Shown piece by piece: positions 55,826-64,000 of a DNA stretch of 64,000 bases; position 1 is the first letter of the stretch, and the number at the start of each line of letters is the position of its first letter. The notes under the pieces are model-generated. The model worked only from the letters and a program-made list of their open reading frames with translations, was not told where the DNA came from and searched no databases. The DNA is from Pseudomonas putida (GTDB taxonomy: Bacteria > Pseudomonadota > Gammaproteobacteria > Pseudomonadales > Pseudomonadaceae). The stretch is from contig NZ_MINI01000028.1 in NCBI RefSeq assembly GCF_002906855.1, positions 2,108,001 to 2,172,000 on the forward strand. The letters run 5' to 3'. The translations under genes were made by a program, and so were the position numbers.

Positions 55826-57841
55826 ATGGAACTCGCCACTCGGTCATCAACGGCGGAGGGTATGGCTGAGCAGGTCACGCGGTTCGACTGGCGTAACAGC
55901 GCGCTCGGGCCGCTGCCGCATTGGCAGGCACCTTTGCGCATCGCCGTCGACATGATGGTGCTTTCGCCGTTTCCCTGCGCAGTAGTCTGGGGCGCCCAGA
56001 TGACCGTGATTCACAACGATGCCTACGCGAAGTTGCTTGAATGTGAGGGCCACGCCCTGGGGCAGGCGTTCGACAGACTGTGGGCAAAGTCCTGGAAAGA
56101 CATTGGCCCTTGGGTGTTCAAGGTGCTTGAAGGTGGCTCGAACTTCGTCGAAGACCAGCCACTAAGGCTAACGAACAAGCAGACGGGTGCCCAAGCCCGC
56201 TACGCCTTCAGCTACACACCGTTACGTGATGCACAGCATGAGGTGGTGGGGTTCCTGCACACGGCCAACGCCAGCGTCGATGCCCATGAAGAATGGCGCG
56301 AGCAGGCGCTCGCGTTCGAGCGCGAGATCGAGCGCATCATGGCCGATCGTGACCACATCTGGCAGCTTTCTCGTGATGCCATGATCGTCGTTACCCGCGA
56401 CCTGCGGCTGCAAGCGGCCAACCCGACCTGGTTTCGCATCCTGGGCTGGGCTGAAGACGAGGTAAGCGGTAAACCGATTCTGGAGCTGGTCCACCCTGCC
56501 GACAGGGCCGAGGTGGAGGTTGCGGTCATGGAGTACGTAAGTGACGGTAGGCGCGAGCAGCTGGAAACACGCTTGCGTCACAAGGACGGGCACTACCGAT
56601 TGTTCCGCTGGACGGCGAGTTTCGACGGCACGCTGCTGACGGCCGTAGGGCGAGACATTTCTCAGGATCATGAAGATGCCTTGCAACAGTCCACTAGCCA
56701 TTTATGGGCAACCCAGCGCCTGGAGTCGGTTAGCCATTTGGCAGGTGGCATGGCACACGAGATGAACAACCTGCTGTCGGGTATCGGCGGCAGCCTGGAG
56801 CTCTTGCAGCGGCGTATGGACCAAGGGCGCCTGGAGCAAATCGAACGCTATGTGGCGCTAGCCACTGATTCGGTACAACGCGCCATGACGCTCACTCACC
56901 GCCTCCTGGCGTTCTCCCGCCATCAGCCGCTGTCACCCAAGCCACTGGACATCAATCGCCAGCTGACCTCCATGGAACCGCTATTGCGCCAGGTGCTGGG
57001 GGCTGAAATGCGGGTGGATTGGGAGCTTGACGTAGAGCCCTGGACCATCAGCCTGGATGTTGCACAGCTGGAGAACGCATTGGTGAACCTGTTTGCCAAC
57101 GCACGTGAGGCCTGCCTTGAGCGTGGCGTGGTGACACTGCGCACGATCAACAAGCGCCTGGAGGCACCGTTTCCCGATGAGCGAGGCCTAGCCCCTGGTG
57201 ACTATGTCGCCGTGTATGTCACGGACGATGGCCATGGCATGCCTGAAGGGGACATGGCCCGGGCATTTGAACCGTTCTTCACCACCAAGCCCAAGGGCCA
57301 TGGCGCCGGGTTGGGGCTGGCGATGGTCTATGGCTTCGTCGGGCAGTCGGGTGGCTACGTGTGGCTCGAGTCAGTACCTGATCACGGTCTCAAGGTCTGT
57401 ATGTTGTTCCCGCGTTGCCTTGAACACATCGCGCAAGAAGCCCCGCAGCCGGTACCTGCTGTAACTCGAGCAAGAGGTCAACGCGTGCTGTTGGTCGATG
57501 ACGAGGAAAACCTGCGTTTGGTGATGAAGGAGTACCTGCAGGAACGTGGCTTCGACGTATGCGATGCCAGGGATGCGAACTCGGCGCTCGAGCGCTTCCG
57601 TTACCATGGCCCTTTCGACCTGGTGATCACCGACATCGGCCTACCTGGTGGTTTCAGTGGGCGCCAGGTCGCCAGGGCGATGCGCATGTTCGAACCGGAT
57701 CAGAAGATTCTGTTCATCACCGGGTTCAACGATCAACCGTTGGACCCGCAGCTGTCCGAAACCCCAGGCACGGCGTTGATGCTCAAGCCTTTCGCCTTGG
57801 CCAGCTTGATGAACCAGGCTCTGCTGATGCTGAGCGATTGA
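55826..57841 (+). CDS. hybrid histidine kinase with PAS sensor and C-terminal receiver
   Basis: About 671 residues from this ATG; a GTG at 55784 is an alternative, and the start is uncertain. An N-terminal GAF/PAS-like region (FDWRNSALGPLPHWQAPLRIAVDMM) is followed by a PAS domain (DAMIVVTRDLRLQAANPTWFRILGW). Then come the H-box GGMAHEMNNLLSGIGG, an ATPase domain (VTDDGHGMPEGDMARAFEPFFTTK, GAGLGLAMVYGF) and a receiver with VDDEENL and the Asp in ITDIGLP. There is no transmembrane segment, so the signal is cytoplasmic. There is no output domain, so it must phosphorylate a separate regulator. It converges on another hybrid kinase 6 nt away. Confidence 0.85.
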   Translation: MELATRSSTAEGMAEQVTRFDWRNSALGPLPHWQAPLRIAVDMMVLSPFPCAVVWGAQMTVIHNDAYAKLLECEGHALGQAFDRLWAKSWKDIGPWVFKVLEGGSNFVEDQPLRLTNKQTGAQARYAFSYTPLRDAQHEVVGFLHTANASVDAHEEWREQALAFEREIERIMADRDHIWQLSRDAMIVVTRDLRLQAANPTWFRILGWAEDEVSGKPILELVHPADRAEVEVAVMEYVSDGRREQLETRLRHKDGHYRLFRWTASFDGTLLTAVGRDISQDHEDALQQSTSHLWATQRLESVSHLAGGMAHEMNNLLSGIGGSLELLQRRMDQGRLEQIERYVALATDSVQRAMTLTHRLLAFSRHQPLSPKPLDINRQLTSMEPLLRQVLGAEMRVDWELDVEPWTISLDVAQLENALVNLFANAREACLERGVVTLRTINKRLEAPFPDERGLAPGDYVAVYVTDDGHGMPEGDMARAFEPFFTTKPKGHGAGLGLAMVYGFVGQSGGYVWLESVPDHGLKVCMLFPRCLEHIAQEAPQPVPAVTRARGQRVLLVDDEENLRLVMKEYLQERGFDVCDARDANSALERFRYHGPFDLVITDIGLPGGFSGRQVARAMRMFEPDQKILFITGFNDQPLDPQLSETPGTALMLKPFALASLMNQALLMLSD

Positions 57842-57847
57842 ACGGGC

Positions 57848-59434
57848 TCAGGGGCTGCCCAGCATATTGGCAACCTGTGCCTGCAACTGCTTGAGCTCGA
57901 ATGGCTTGCAGATCAGCTGCATGCCCGGCGCGAGAAACCCTTCGCGCGCCATCGCTGTTTCGGCGTAGCCAGTGATGAACAGCACCGGAAGGTACGGGCG
58001 GAGCGTGCGGGCGATCTCGGCCAGCTGCCGGCCATTCATGCCCGGCAGGCCAACGTCGCTGACCAGCAGGTCGATCGCCTGTGCTGAACGCAACAGCTGC
58101 AAGGCCTCGTTGGCATTGCAGGCACTCAGGCAGGGATAACCCTCATCTTGCAACGACTGGCAAAGCAGGTCACGGACATGGGCATCATCCTCGACTACCA
58201 GCACATGGCGGCCTTTGCTGGCAGGTGCTGGTTGCGGCCTGGAGGCCTGGGGCTGTTGTGGGTCAAGATGGCGTGGCAGGTAAAGGTCGACCTGCGTGCC
58301 GTGGCCAATCTGGCTGAACAGCGCTACATGGCCGTGGGACTGCTTGCTGAAACCGTAGACCATCGACAGGCCAAGGCCGATCCCCTGGCCCACTGGCTTG
58401 GTGCTGAAGAAGGGCTCGAATGCGTGTTCGAGGGTGCTCGCTGACATGCCTTGGCCATCATCGATGATGCTCAGGCAGGCATAGTCACCCGTCATCAGCC
58501 CGCCGACGGCGAACTGCAGCGCATCGACCTGACGATTACTGGCTTCGATGCGCAAGTTGCCCCCGTTGGGCATCGCTTCACAGGCATTGACCAGCAGGTT
58601 ATTCAGCGTTTCCTGCAATTGCTCGTTGTCCGCTTGCACGGCCCAGAGGTCTGCGGGAAGGTTCAGCTGCAGGCATACCGCGGTGTCGAGAATGGCCTCG
58701 ATACGCTGTGGCTGCAGCAGCGCGAGCAGGTCGATGCGCTGATTGTGCAGCGATTGGCGGGAAGCGAAGGCCAGCAGGCGATGGGTCAGCCTGGCTGCAC
58801 GGGAAACGGCTTGCTGGCCCCTCTGCAGGATGGCTTCAAGGCCCTCGCTGCGGCCGTGTTTCAGGCGCCTGTCGACCAACTCGAAACAGCCACCGATGCT
58901 GGTCAGCAGGTTGTTGAAGTCATGCGCCATACCCCCGGCTAGCTGGCCGACTGCCTCCATCTTGCGGTTCTGCTGCAAGGCCAGGTTGGCGCTCTCCTGT
59001 TCTTCGTCGCGCTCATCCAGGCGCTGTTGCAGGTCGTGCATGTGGTCGCGTGACAGGTACTGGCGGCGCCGGCTGCGTAGCGCCGACTGGGTCAGGATCA
59101 GCAACCGGTCATCGTTGAATGGTGCGGCCAGCAGGGTCAGGTTGCCCAGCGCAAAGTTATCGGCCGAGGCGGTGGTCGCAGCGGTTTGTGTCAACAACAC
59201 GATGGGCAGGTCGGACCAGGCTGGTTGCTGGTCGATATAGACGCGCAGCAATTTGGCAGCGTCAACGGTCAGGATCTGCTCGGCGATGATGGCCATGCCG
59301 GCGCCTTCTAGCAGGCAGGCCTGCAGCTTGGCCATATCATGCATGCACAGGCAATCCACACCGGCGGCCGCCAGCAACAGTGAAGTATTACTGGCAAGCT
59401 GTGCCGGAGCCAGGATCAGAGCACGTTCGTCCAT
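57848..59434 (-). CDS. hybrid histidine kinase with pseudo-receiver N-terminus and C-terminal receiver
   Basis: About 528 residues from the ATG at 59434 (GTG 59521 would add 29). The first 125 residues fold like a receiver but lack the phospho-acceptor Asp (AGMAIIAEQIL), so they look like a pseudo-receiver. A coiled coil (HMHDLQQRLDERDEEQES) leads to the H-box GGMAHDFNNLLTSIGG. The ATPase has SIIDDGQGMSASTLEHAFEPFFSTK and GLGLSMVYGFSKQ. A true receiver follows with VVEDDAH and the Asp in VSDVGLP. It is cytoplasmic and has no output domain. It shares its kinase type with the convergent neighbour. Confidence 0.83.
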   Translation of the reverse strand: MDERALILAPAQLASNTSLLLAAAGVDCLCMHDMAKLQACLLEGAGMAIIAEQILTVDAAKLLRVYIDQQPAWSDLPIVLLTQTAATTASADNFALGNLTLLAAPFNDDRLLILTQSALRSRRRQYLSRDHMHDLQQRLDERDEEQESANLALQQNRKMEAVGQLAGGMAHDFNNLLTSIGGCFELVDRRLKHGRSEGLEAILQRGQQAVSRAARLTHRLLAFASRQSLHNQRIDLLALLQPQRIEAILDTAVCLQLNLPADLWAVQADNEQLQETLNNLLVNACEAMPNGGNLRIEASNRQVDALQFAVGGLMTGDYACLSIIDDGQGMSASTLEHAFEPFFSTKPVGQGIGLGLSMVYGFSKQSHGHVALFSQIGHGTQVDLYLPRHLDPQQPQASRPQPAPASKGRHVLVVEDDAHVRDLLCQSLQDEGYPCLSACNANEALQLLRSAQAIDLLVSDVGLPGMNGRQLAEIARTLRPYLPVLFITGYAETAMAREGFLAPGMQLICKPFELKQLQAQVANMLGSP

Positions 59435-59556
59435 CGTCGCCGAACTGGCCAATGCGATTCTCCTGAAGCGGCCGGCAAGGCCAATCTGTGCCCTTGCTGC
59501 CGTCAACTGTCCGATACCCACTGGACCACGGGCACTGCCCCAGGGTTCAACGCAAT

Positions 59557-60612
59557 CTACAGCCCCTGTTGCAGGAAGGGATCGTCCGGGTTCTGCCGTT
59601 CCAGTTCAGCGAGCAGCACCTGAACGTTCTGCAACTGGCCGGTTTCCTTCCAGTACTGGATCAGCAGCACCCGTGCCCGGCGATTGGCCGGCTGGCGGCT
59701 GAGCAAGGTTTCCAGCTGCTTCTGCGCGGCATCGGATTGATCCAGGTCGTGCAGGGTCACTGCCAGGGTGTAGCGATAGTCGGCATTCTCCGGCTCCAGC
59801 TCCACCGCGCGCGACAGGGCCAGCAGGGCGTACTCGCGCTGATCATGGCGGATCAGCCAGAGCCCCAGCTCGTATTGCAGGAACGCCGAGTCCGGGCGCA
59901 GTGCCAGGGCGTTGGCCAGCACCTGACGGGATTGGTCATGGTGGCCCTGGCGTTCCAGCAAACGCACCTGGGTGGCCAGGGCGTCGAGGCCATCCGGCGC
60001 CATGGCCAGGCTGCGCTGCAGGGCCGCAGCCGCCTGGTCGTAATCATTTTCGTGCAAGTACAGGCGCGCCAGGTGCACTTGGGCCTCGGCGTCGTCGAGT
60101 TGTTTTTCCAGAGCCTGCTGGTATTGCTCTAGGGCGGTCTGCAACGGGCCGAAATACAGGCCGATGGCATCAGGGTCGAGGCCGAGCAGGGCATCCACGG
60201 CGGCAAAGCGCACGCTCTGCTCGTCATCGTCCAGCAGCGGCCCCAGCACCAGGCTGCGCTGAGAGGGTGGCAGCAGCTTGCGGACGCTGGCAATGGCGGC
60301 GCGGCGCACCAGCGGATCGTCGTTCTCCAGGTCCAGGCGGGCCAGCTTCAGTGCCTGCGGCGACGGGTAGTTGGGCAATTCGGCATACAGCGCGGCACGG
60401 CGGATCGGTGTCAGGTCATCACGCTGCAGTTGTTGGTACAGCACCCGGGCGGCACCCGGCAAACCGTCATGTGCCTGGCGCAGCGCCTTGCCGTAGCTGT
60501 GGGGTGGCAGTACCGGTGGCGCGGGCTTGTCGTCCCGGCGCAGGAAAACGATGGCGAGCGTCACCAGGATCAGCAGCAGTACGGCGATCAGGTAGCGGTG
60601 GCGTCTGGGCAT
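59557..60612 (-). CDS. membrane-anchored HEAT/TPR-repeat protein
   Basis: A 351-residue protein. One N-terminal transmembrane helix (about 6-24, YLIAVLLLILVTLAIVFL) is followed by HEAT-like helices (NDDPLVRRAAIASVRKLLP, DDEQSVRFAAVDALLG). Several TPR units follow (ALEKQLDDAEAQVHLARLYLHENDYDQAAAALQRSL and three more to the C-terminus). Such proteins scaffold other proteins in the periplasm. No specific function can be assigned. It lies between oprN and the second hybrid kinase on the same strand as both. Confidence 0.7.
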   Translation of the reverse strand: MPRRHRYLIAVLLLILVTLAIVFLRRDDKPAPPVLPPHSYGKALRQAHDGLPGAARVLYQQLQRDDLTPIRRAALYAELPNYPSPQALKLARLDLENDDPLVRRAAIASVRKLLPPSQRSLVLGPLLDDDEQSVRFAAVDALLGLDPDAIGLYFGPLQTALEQYQQALEKQLDDAEAQVHLARLYLHENDYDQAAAALQRSLAMAPDGLDALATQVRLLERQGHHDQSRQVLANALALRPDSAFLQYELGLWLIRHDQREYALLALSRAVELEPENADYRYTLAVTLHDLDQSDAAQKQLETLLSRQPANRRARVLLIQYWKETGQLQNVQVLLAELERQNPDDPFLQQGL

Positions 60613-60698
60613 CGGGCGCTGCGGTCCATGGCGGTGGGAAGGCAGAGCTTGGGGCAGAATGCCCTGGGCTGCAAGCCGCAGGGGCGCCAAGGGGCCAT

Positions 60699-60730
60699 AA
60701 AAAAGCCCCGCGGGCCAAGGCCGGCGGGGC
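60699..60730 (-). terminator. intrinsic terminator of the mexF-oprN operon
   Basis: On the minus strand GCCCCGC and GCGGGGC form the base of a hairpin with an inner GGCC/GGCC pair (60705-60730), followed by six T. It lies about 50 nt past the oprN stop. Confidence 0.9.
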
Positions 60731-60779
60731 AAACGGTTGGGGGAGGAACCAACCAAAGGAGTCGTGGAAACGGGGCGAT

Positions 60780-62198
60780 TCAGCGTGCGCTGGCAACGGT
60801 CTCCGGCTGCCAGCCGCCGCCGAGGGCCTTGTAGATCGAGACAATGCCGCGGTACAGGTCGACTTCGCCCTGGGCCTGGGCGTCTTCGGCGCTCAGGCGT
60901 TCGCGTTCGGCATCGAGCAGCACCAGGTAGTCCACCGTGCCTTCGCGGTAACGCACCGAGGCCAGGTCGGCCGCCTTGCGGCTGGCCTCGCTCTGGCGCA
61001 TCAGCGACAACAGTCGCTGCTGGGTCTTGTCGTAGTCGCTGAAGGCGTTGGCTGACTCTTCCAGGGCCAGCAGCACCTGCTGTTCATAGTTGGCCAGGGC
61101 GCCTTCGGCGTCAGCCTTGGCACCGCGCAGGCGGGCCCGCACGCTGCCCAGGTCGAAAGCGGCCCAGGTGATGCTTGGCCCCAGCGCCCAGGCATTGGCG
61201 GCGGAGGAACCGATCTGCGAGCCACGGGCGGCGGTAAAGCCGAGGAAGCCGCTGAGGCTCACCCGCGGGAACAGGTCGGCGGTGGCCACGCCGACATTGG
61301 CAGTGGCGGCGGCCAGCTGGCGTTCGGCGCTGCGGATATCCGGGCGGCGGCGCAGCAGCTCGCCCGGGTCACCTACCGGCAAGGCCTTGGCGATGGCCGG
61401 CAAGGCCTTGGGCGAAAGGTCGACGCTCAGCGCGTCCGGGCGCTGGCCAAGCAGGGTGGCGATGCGGTGCCGCGCTCGGGCCTGTTCGGCTTGCAGTTGC
61501 GGCACAGTGGCCTCGACACCCGCGAGGCGGGCATCGGCACGGACGACGTCGAGGTCGTTGCCAACCCCGGCGTCGCGCAGGGTCACGGTGATGCTGCGTG
61601 ACTCCTGCTGGGTCTTGAGGTTGGCCACGGCGATTTTCTCGCGCAGTTGCGCCCCGCGCAGCTGGCCATAAGCATCAACCAGTTCGGCGATCAGGCTGAC
61701 CTGCAGCTGTTGCAGGTCGGCCTGGGCCACCGCTTCCTGGGCCTCGCTGGCCTCGATCTGGCGCTGGATACGGCCGAACAGGTCAAGCTCCCAGGCCATG
61801 TCCAGGCCCAGGTCGTAGCGCTCCTGGTTGACCCGTTGGGTGGTCTGCCCGGGAACCTGGCCTTTGCCGATCTCGCTGCTGGCGCGGCTGGTGACCACCG
61901 GGAGCTGGTCGTTGGCGACGTCATCGTGAATCGCCCGTGCAGCCTTGAGCCGGGCGAAGGCCACGCGCAGGTCGCGGTTGCCGTCCAGCGATGCTTGCAC
62001 CAGCTGGTTCAGCACCGGGTCGTCGAACTGCTTCCACCAGACGCTTTCGAAGCGACTGCGGTCGAAGGCCTTGGCCTGCACATCAGCGCTGTCGAATTGT
62101 GCGGGCTCTGTGTCCGGGGTCTTGTAGTCCGGGCCGACCGCGCAGGCCGCCAGGGCCAGAGCCAGCAGGCTCGGGGTCAATGGTTTGAGCAGGTTCAT
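60780..62198 (-). CDS. oprN: RND-pump outer-membrane lipoprotein channel (OprN/NodT type)
   Basis: A 472-residue TolC-family outer-membrane factor. The signal peptide ends in a lipobox (LALAACAVGPDYK, lipidated Cys19). Two OEP domains follow, with the long alpha-barrel helices and YDLGLDMAWELDLFGR. It completes the tripartite efflux pump with the RND transporter encoded just upstream, whose stop overlaps its ATG by 4 nt. The OprN assignment rests on the MexF-like partner. Confidence 0.9.
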   Translation of the reverse strand: MNLLKPLTPSLLALALAACAVGPDYKTPDTEPAQFDSADVQAKAFDRSRFESVWWKQFDDPVLNQLVQASLDGNRDLRVAFARLKAARAIHDDVANDQLPVVTSRASSEIGKGQVPGQTTQRVNQERYDLGLDMAWELDLFGRIQRQIEASEAQEAVAQADLQQLQVSLIAELVDAYGQLRGAQLREKIAVANLKTQQESRSITVTLRDAGVGNDLDVVRADARLAGVEATVPQLQAEQARARHRIATLLGQRPDALSVDLSPKALPAIAKALPVGDPGELLRRRPDIRSAERQLAAATANVGVATADLFPRVSLSGFLGFTAARGSQIGSSAANAWALGPSITWAAFDLGSVRARLRGAKADAEGALANYEQQVLLALEESANAFSDYDKTQQRLLSLMRQSEASRKAADLASVRYREGTVDYLVLLDAERERLSAEDAQAQGEVDLYRGIVSIYKALGGGWQPETVASAR

Positions 62199-64000
62199 GC
62201 GTGGTTCTCCAGCACGGCTGCGTGCTCGGCCTTGCGGGCCTGGCGACGCTCGACGAAGCGGCGGATCAGGAAGAAGAACACCGGGGTCAGGAACAGGCCG
62301 AACACGGTCACGCCGATCATCCCCGAGAACACCGCCACACCCATGGCATGGCGCATTTCCGAGCCGGCACCGGAGCTGAACACCAGCGGCACCACGCCCA
62401 TGATGAAGGCGATCGAGGTCATCAGGATCGGCCGCAGACGCAGGCGGCAGGCTTCCAGTACCGCCGCCAGCGGGTCGAGGCCCTTGGCTTGTTCATCCTT
62501 GGCGAACTCGACGATCAGGATCGCGTTCTTGCACGCCAGGCCTACCAATACGATCAGGCCGATCTGGGTGAAGATGTTGTTGTCACCACCCGACACGATT
62601 ACCCCGGTGATGGCCGACAGCAGGGTCATCGGCACGATCAGGATCACCGCCAGCGGCAGGCTCCAGCTCTCGTACTGGGCGGCCAGCACCAGGAAGGCCA
62701 GCAGCACGCACAGCGGGAACACGAACAGCGCGGTGTTGCCTGAGAGGATCTGCTGGTAGGTCAGGTCGGTCCACTCGAAGGTCATGCCGTTGGGCAGCTC
62801 TTGCTTGAGCAGCTTCTCGATCGCCGCCTCGGCCTGGCCGGAGCTGTAGCCAGGGGCTGCAGCACCGTTGATCTCGGCGGTGATGAAGCCGTTGTAGTGC
62901 ATCACCCGGTCAGGCCCAGAGGTGTCGCTGACCTTGAGGAAGGTCGCCAGCGGGATCATCTCGCCGAGGTTGTTGCGCACCTTCAGCTGGCCGATCTGCT
63001 CGGCATCGAGGCGGAACTGCTGCTCAGCTTGGACGTTGACTTGATAAGTGCGGCCAAAGCGGTTGAAATCGTTGGTGTACAGCGAGCCCAGGTAGACTTG
63101 CAGGGTGTCGAAGATGTCGGTGATCGCCACGCCGTGGGTCTTGGCCTTTTCCCGGTCGATGGCGGCATCGACCTGCGGCACGTTGACCTGGTAGCTGGTG
63201 AACAGGCCCGCCAGTTCCGGTACGTTGTGGCTTTTGGCGATGATGTTCTGGGTTTCCTTGTACAGCGCTTCGTAGCCCAGGTTGCCGCGGTCCTCGATTT
63301 GCAGGCGGAAGCCGCCGATGGTGCCCAGGCCTTGCACCGGTGGAGGCGGGAAGATCGCGATGTAGGCGTCCTGGATGTCAGCGAACTTGGCGTTCAGCGC
63401 GGCGGCGATGGCCGCTGCCGACTGGCTCGGGTCCTTGCGCTCGTCGAACGGCTTGAGCGGGGTGAACACGATGCCGCTGTTCGGGCTGTTGGTGAAGCCG
63501 TTGATCGACAGGCCCGGGAAGGCCACCGAATCGGCCACGCCCGGCTGCTCCAGGGCGATTTCGCTCATGCGCTTGATCACCGCCTCGGTGCGGTCGAGGC
63601 TGGCGGCGTCAGGCAACTGGGCGAAGGCCACCAGGTACTGCTTGTCCTGGGCCGGCACGAAACCGGTCGGCGTGGACGAGAAGCCCAGGTAAGTCAGGCC
63701 CATCAGCCCGGCATAGAGGAACAGGGCAATTCCGCTGGAGCGGATGACCCGCCGTACGCCGCCAACGTAGCTGTGGCTGGCACGGTCGAAGAAGCGGTTG
63801 AACGGGGCGAACAGCCAGCTGCCCAGCAGGCGCTCGAGGAACCGCGAGAAGCGGTCTTTCGGCGCGTGGTGGTCTTTCAGCAGCACGGCAGCCAGTGCCG
63901 GCGACAGGGTCAGCGAGTTGAATGCCGAGATCACCGTGGAAATGGCGATGGTCAGCGCGAACTGCTTGTAGAACTGCCCGGTAAGGCCGGAAATGAACGC
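62195..64000 (-). CDS. mexF: RND multidrug efflux transporter, MexF type (C-terminal part; gene runs off the right edge)
   Basis: The last 601 residues or so of an RND inner-membrane pump. Visible parts are the end of the first transmembrane block (ISTVISAFNSLTLSPALAAVLL), the second periplasmic loop (FSSTPTGFVPAQDKQYLVAFAQLPD, IFPPPPVQGLGTIGGFRLQIEDRG) and the last six helices with the family motif GLACKNAILIVEFAKD. It is proton driven and exports drugs with a membrane-fusion partner (MexE-like, expected beyond the edge). The FPPPPVQGLG stretch favours the MexF branch. Confidence 0.92.
   Translation of the reverse strand, partial: AFISGLTGQFYKQFALTIAISTVISAFNSLTLSPALAAVLLKDHHAPKDRFSRFLERLLGSWLFAPFNRFFDRASHSYVGGVRRVIRSSGIALFLYAGLMGLTYLGFSSTPTGFVPAQDKQYLVAFAQLPDAASLDRTEAVIKRMSEIALEQPGVADSVAFPGLSINGFTNSPNSGIVFTPLKPFDERKDPSQSAAAIAAALNAKFADIQDAYIAIFPPPPVQGLGTIGGFRLQIEDRGNLGYEALYKETQNIIAKSHNVPELAGLFTSYQVNVPQVDAAIDREKAKTHGVAITDIFDTLQVYLGSLYTNDFNRFGRTYQVNVQAEQQFRLDAEQIGQLKVRNNLGEMIPLATFLKVSDTSGPDRVMHYNGFITAEINGAAAPGYSSGQAEAAIEKLLKQELPNGMTFEWTDLTYQQILSGNTALFVFPLCVLLAFLVLAAQYESWSLPLAVILIVPMTLLSAITGVIVSGGDNNIFTQIGLIVLVGLACKNAILIVEFAKDEQAKGLDPLAAVLEACRLRLRPILMTSIAFIMGVVPLVFSSGAGSEMRHAMGVAVFSGMIGVTVFGLFLTPVFFFLIRRFVERRQARKAEHAAVLENHA

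Overview
The window is a contiguous stretch of GC-rich chromosome from a fluorescent Pseudomonas, most likely the P. putida group. The evidence is the gene content and local gene orders (pvdQ-lpxH-ppiB-glnS-cysS; ureDABCEJFG; lexA2-imuA-imuB-dnaE2; hpd next to hybrid kinases and mexF-oprN), together with P. putida-type REP palindromes. Nearly all of it is coding. I saw no tRNA, rRNA, CRISPR array, insertion sequence or intact prophage.

Layout. 1-1.5 kb: an ECF sigma/anti-sigma pair divergent from a gene that runs off the left edge, with matching ECF-type promoters on both strands. 1.5-8.7 kb: xthA, a GNAT acetyltransferase, and tamA-tamB for outer-membrane protein assembly. 8.7-10.8 kb: a decayed accessory patch (Mor-family activator, broken DUF2589-like gene, further remnant) and two small hypothetical genes. 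10.8-21.7 kb: a Fur-fold regulator divergent from pvdQ, then lpxH/ppiB, glnS/cysS, a two-component system and ilvE. 21.8-24.3 kb: an ABC-F ATPase with an unusual leader, and two small genes. 24.5-30.1 kb: the complete urease operon with a probable sigma-54 promoter. 30.1-33.6 kb: a diguanylate cyclase, a DUF899 protein, a 60-bp inverted repeat and a HAD phosphatase. 33.7-39.4 kb: the SOS mutagenesis cassette under its own LexA2-type operator. 39.5-44.3 kb: aldo/keto reductase, LysR regulator, 3-oxoacid CoA-transferase and a short-chain fatty acid transporter. 44.4-48.2 kb: a lyase/aldolase pair with XRE-cupin and AraC regulators and a LysE exporter. 48.4-52.5 kb: a TerC/CBS/CorC membrane protein behind a proline-rich leader ORF, a RarD-type permease and a CSS-EAL phosphodiesterase. 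52.8-64 kb: hpd, an orphan CSS sensor, a DJ-1/PfpI protein, two convergent hybrid histidine kinases, a HEAT/TPR protein, oprN and the C-terminal part of mexF.

The most interesting signals are at small scale. (i) The ABC-F gene is preceded by two mini-ORFs chained to it by TGATG and ATGA overlaps. (ii) The TerC-family gene is preceded by a 29-codon ORF with seven prolines, overlapping it by TAATG. Both look like translation-coupled regulatory leaders. (iii) The left edge carries two divergent ECF-type promoters with identical spacing. (iv) pvdQ has an iron-starvation sigma box and a divergent Fur-fold protein with no visible metal ligands. (v) A 19-bp perfect palindrome sits at the XRE-cupin gene. 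(vi) A membrane CSS redox-sensor protein has no EAL domain and lies 1.4 kb from a full CSS-EAL enzyme.

All assignments come from reading the sequence and from family knowledge. No searches were run.
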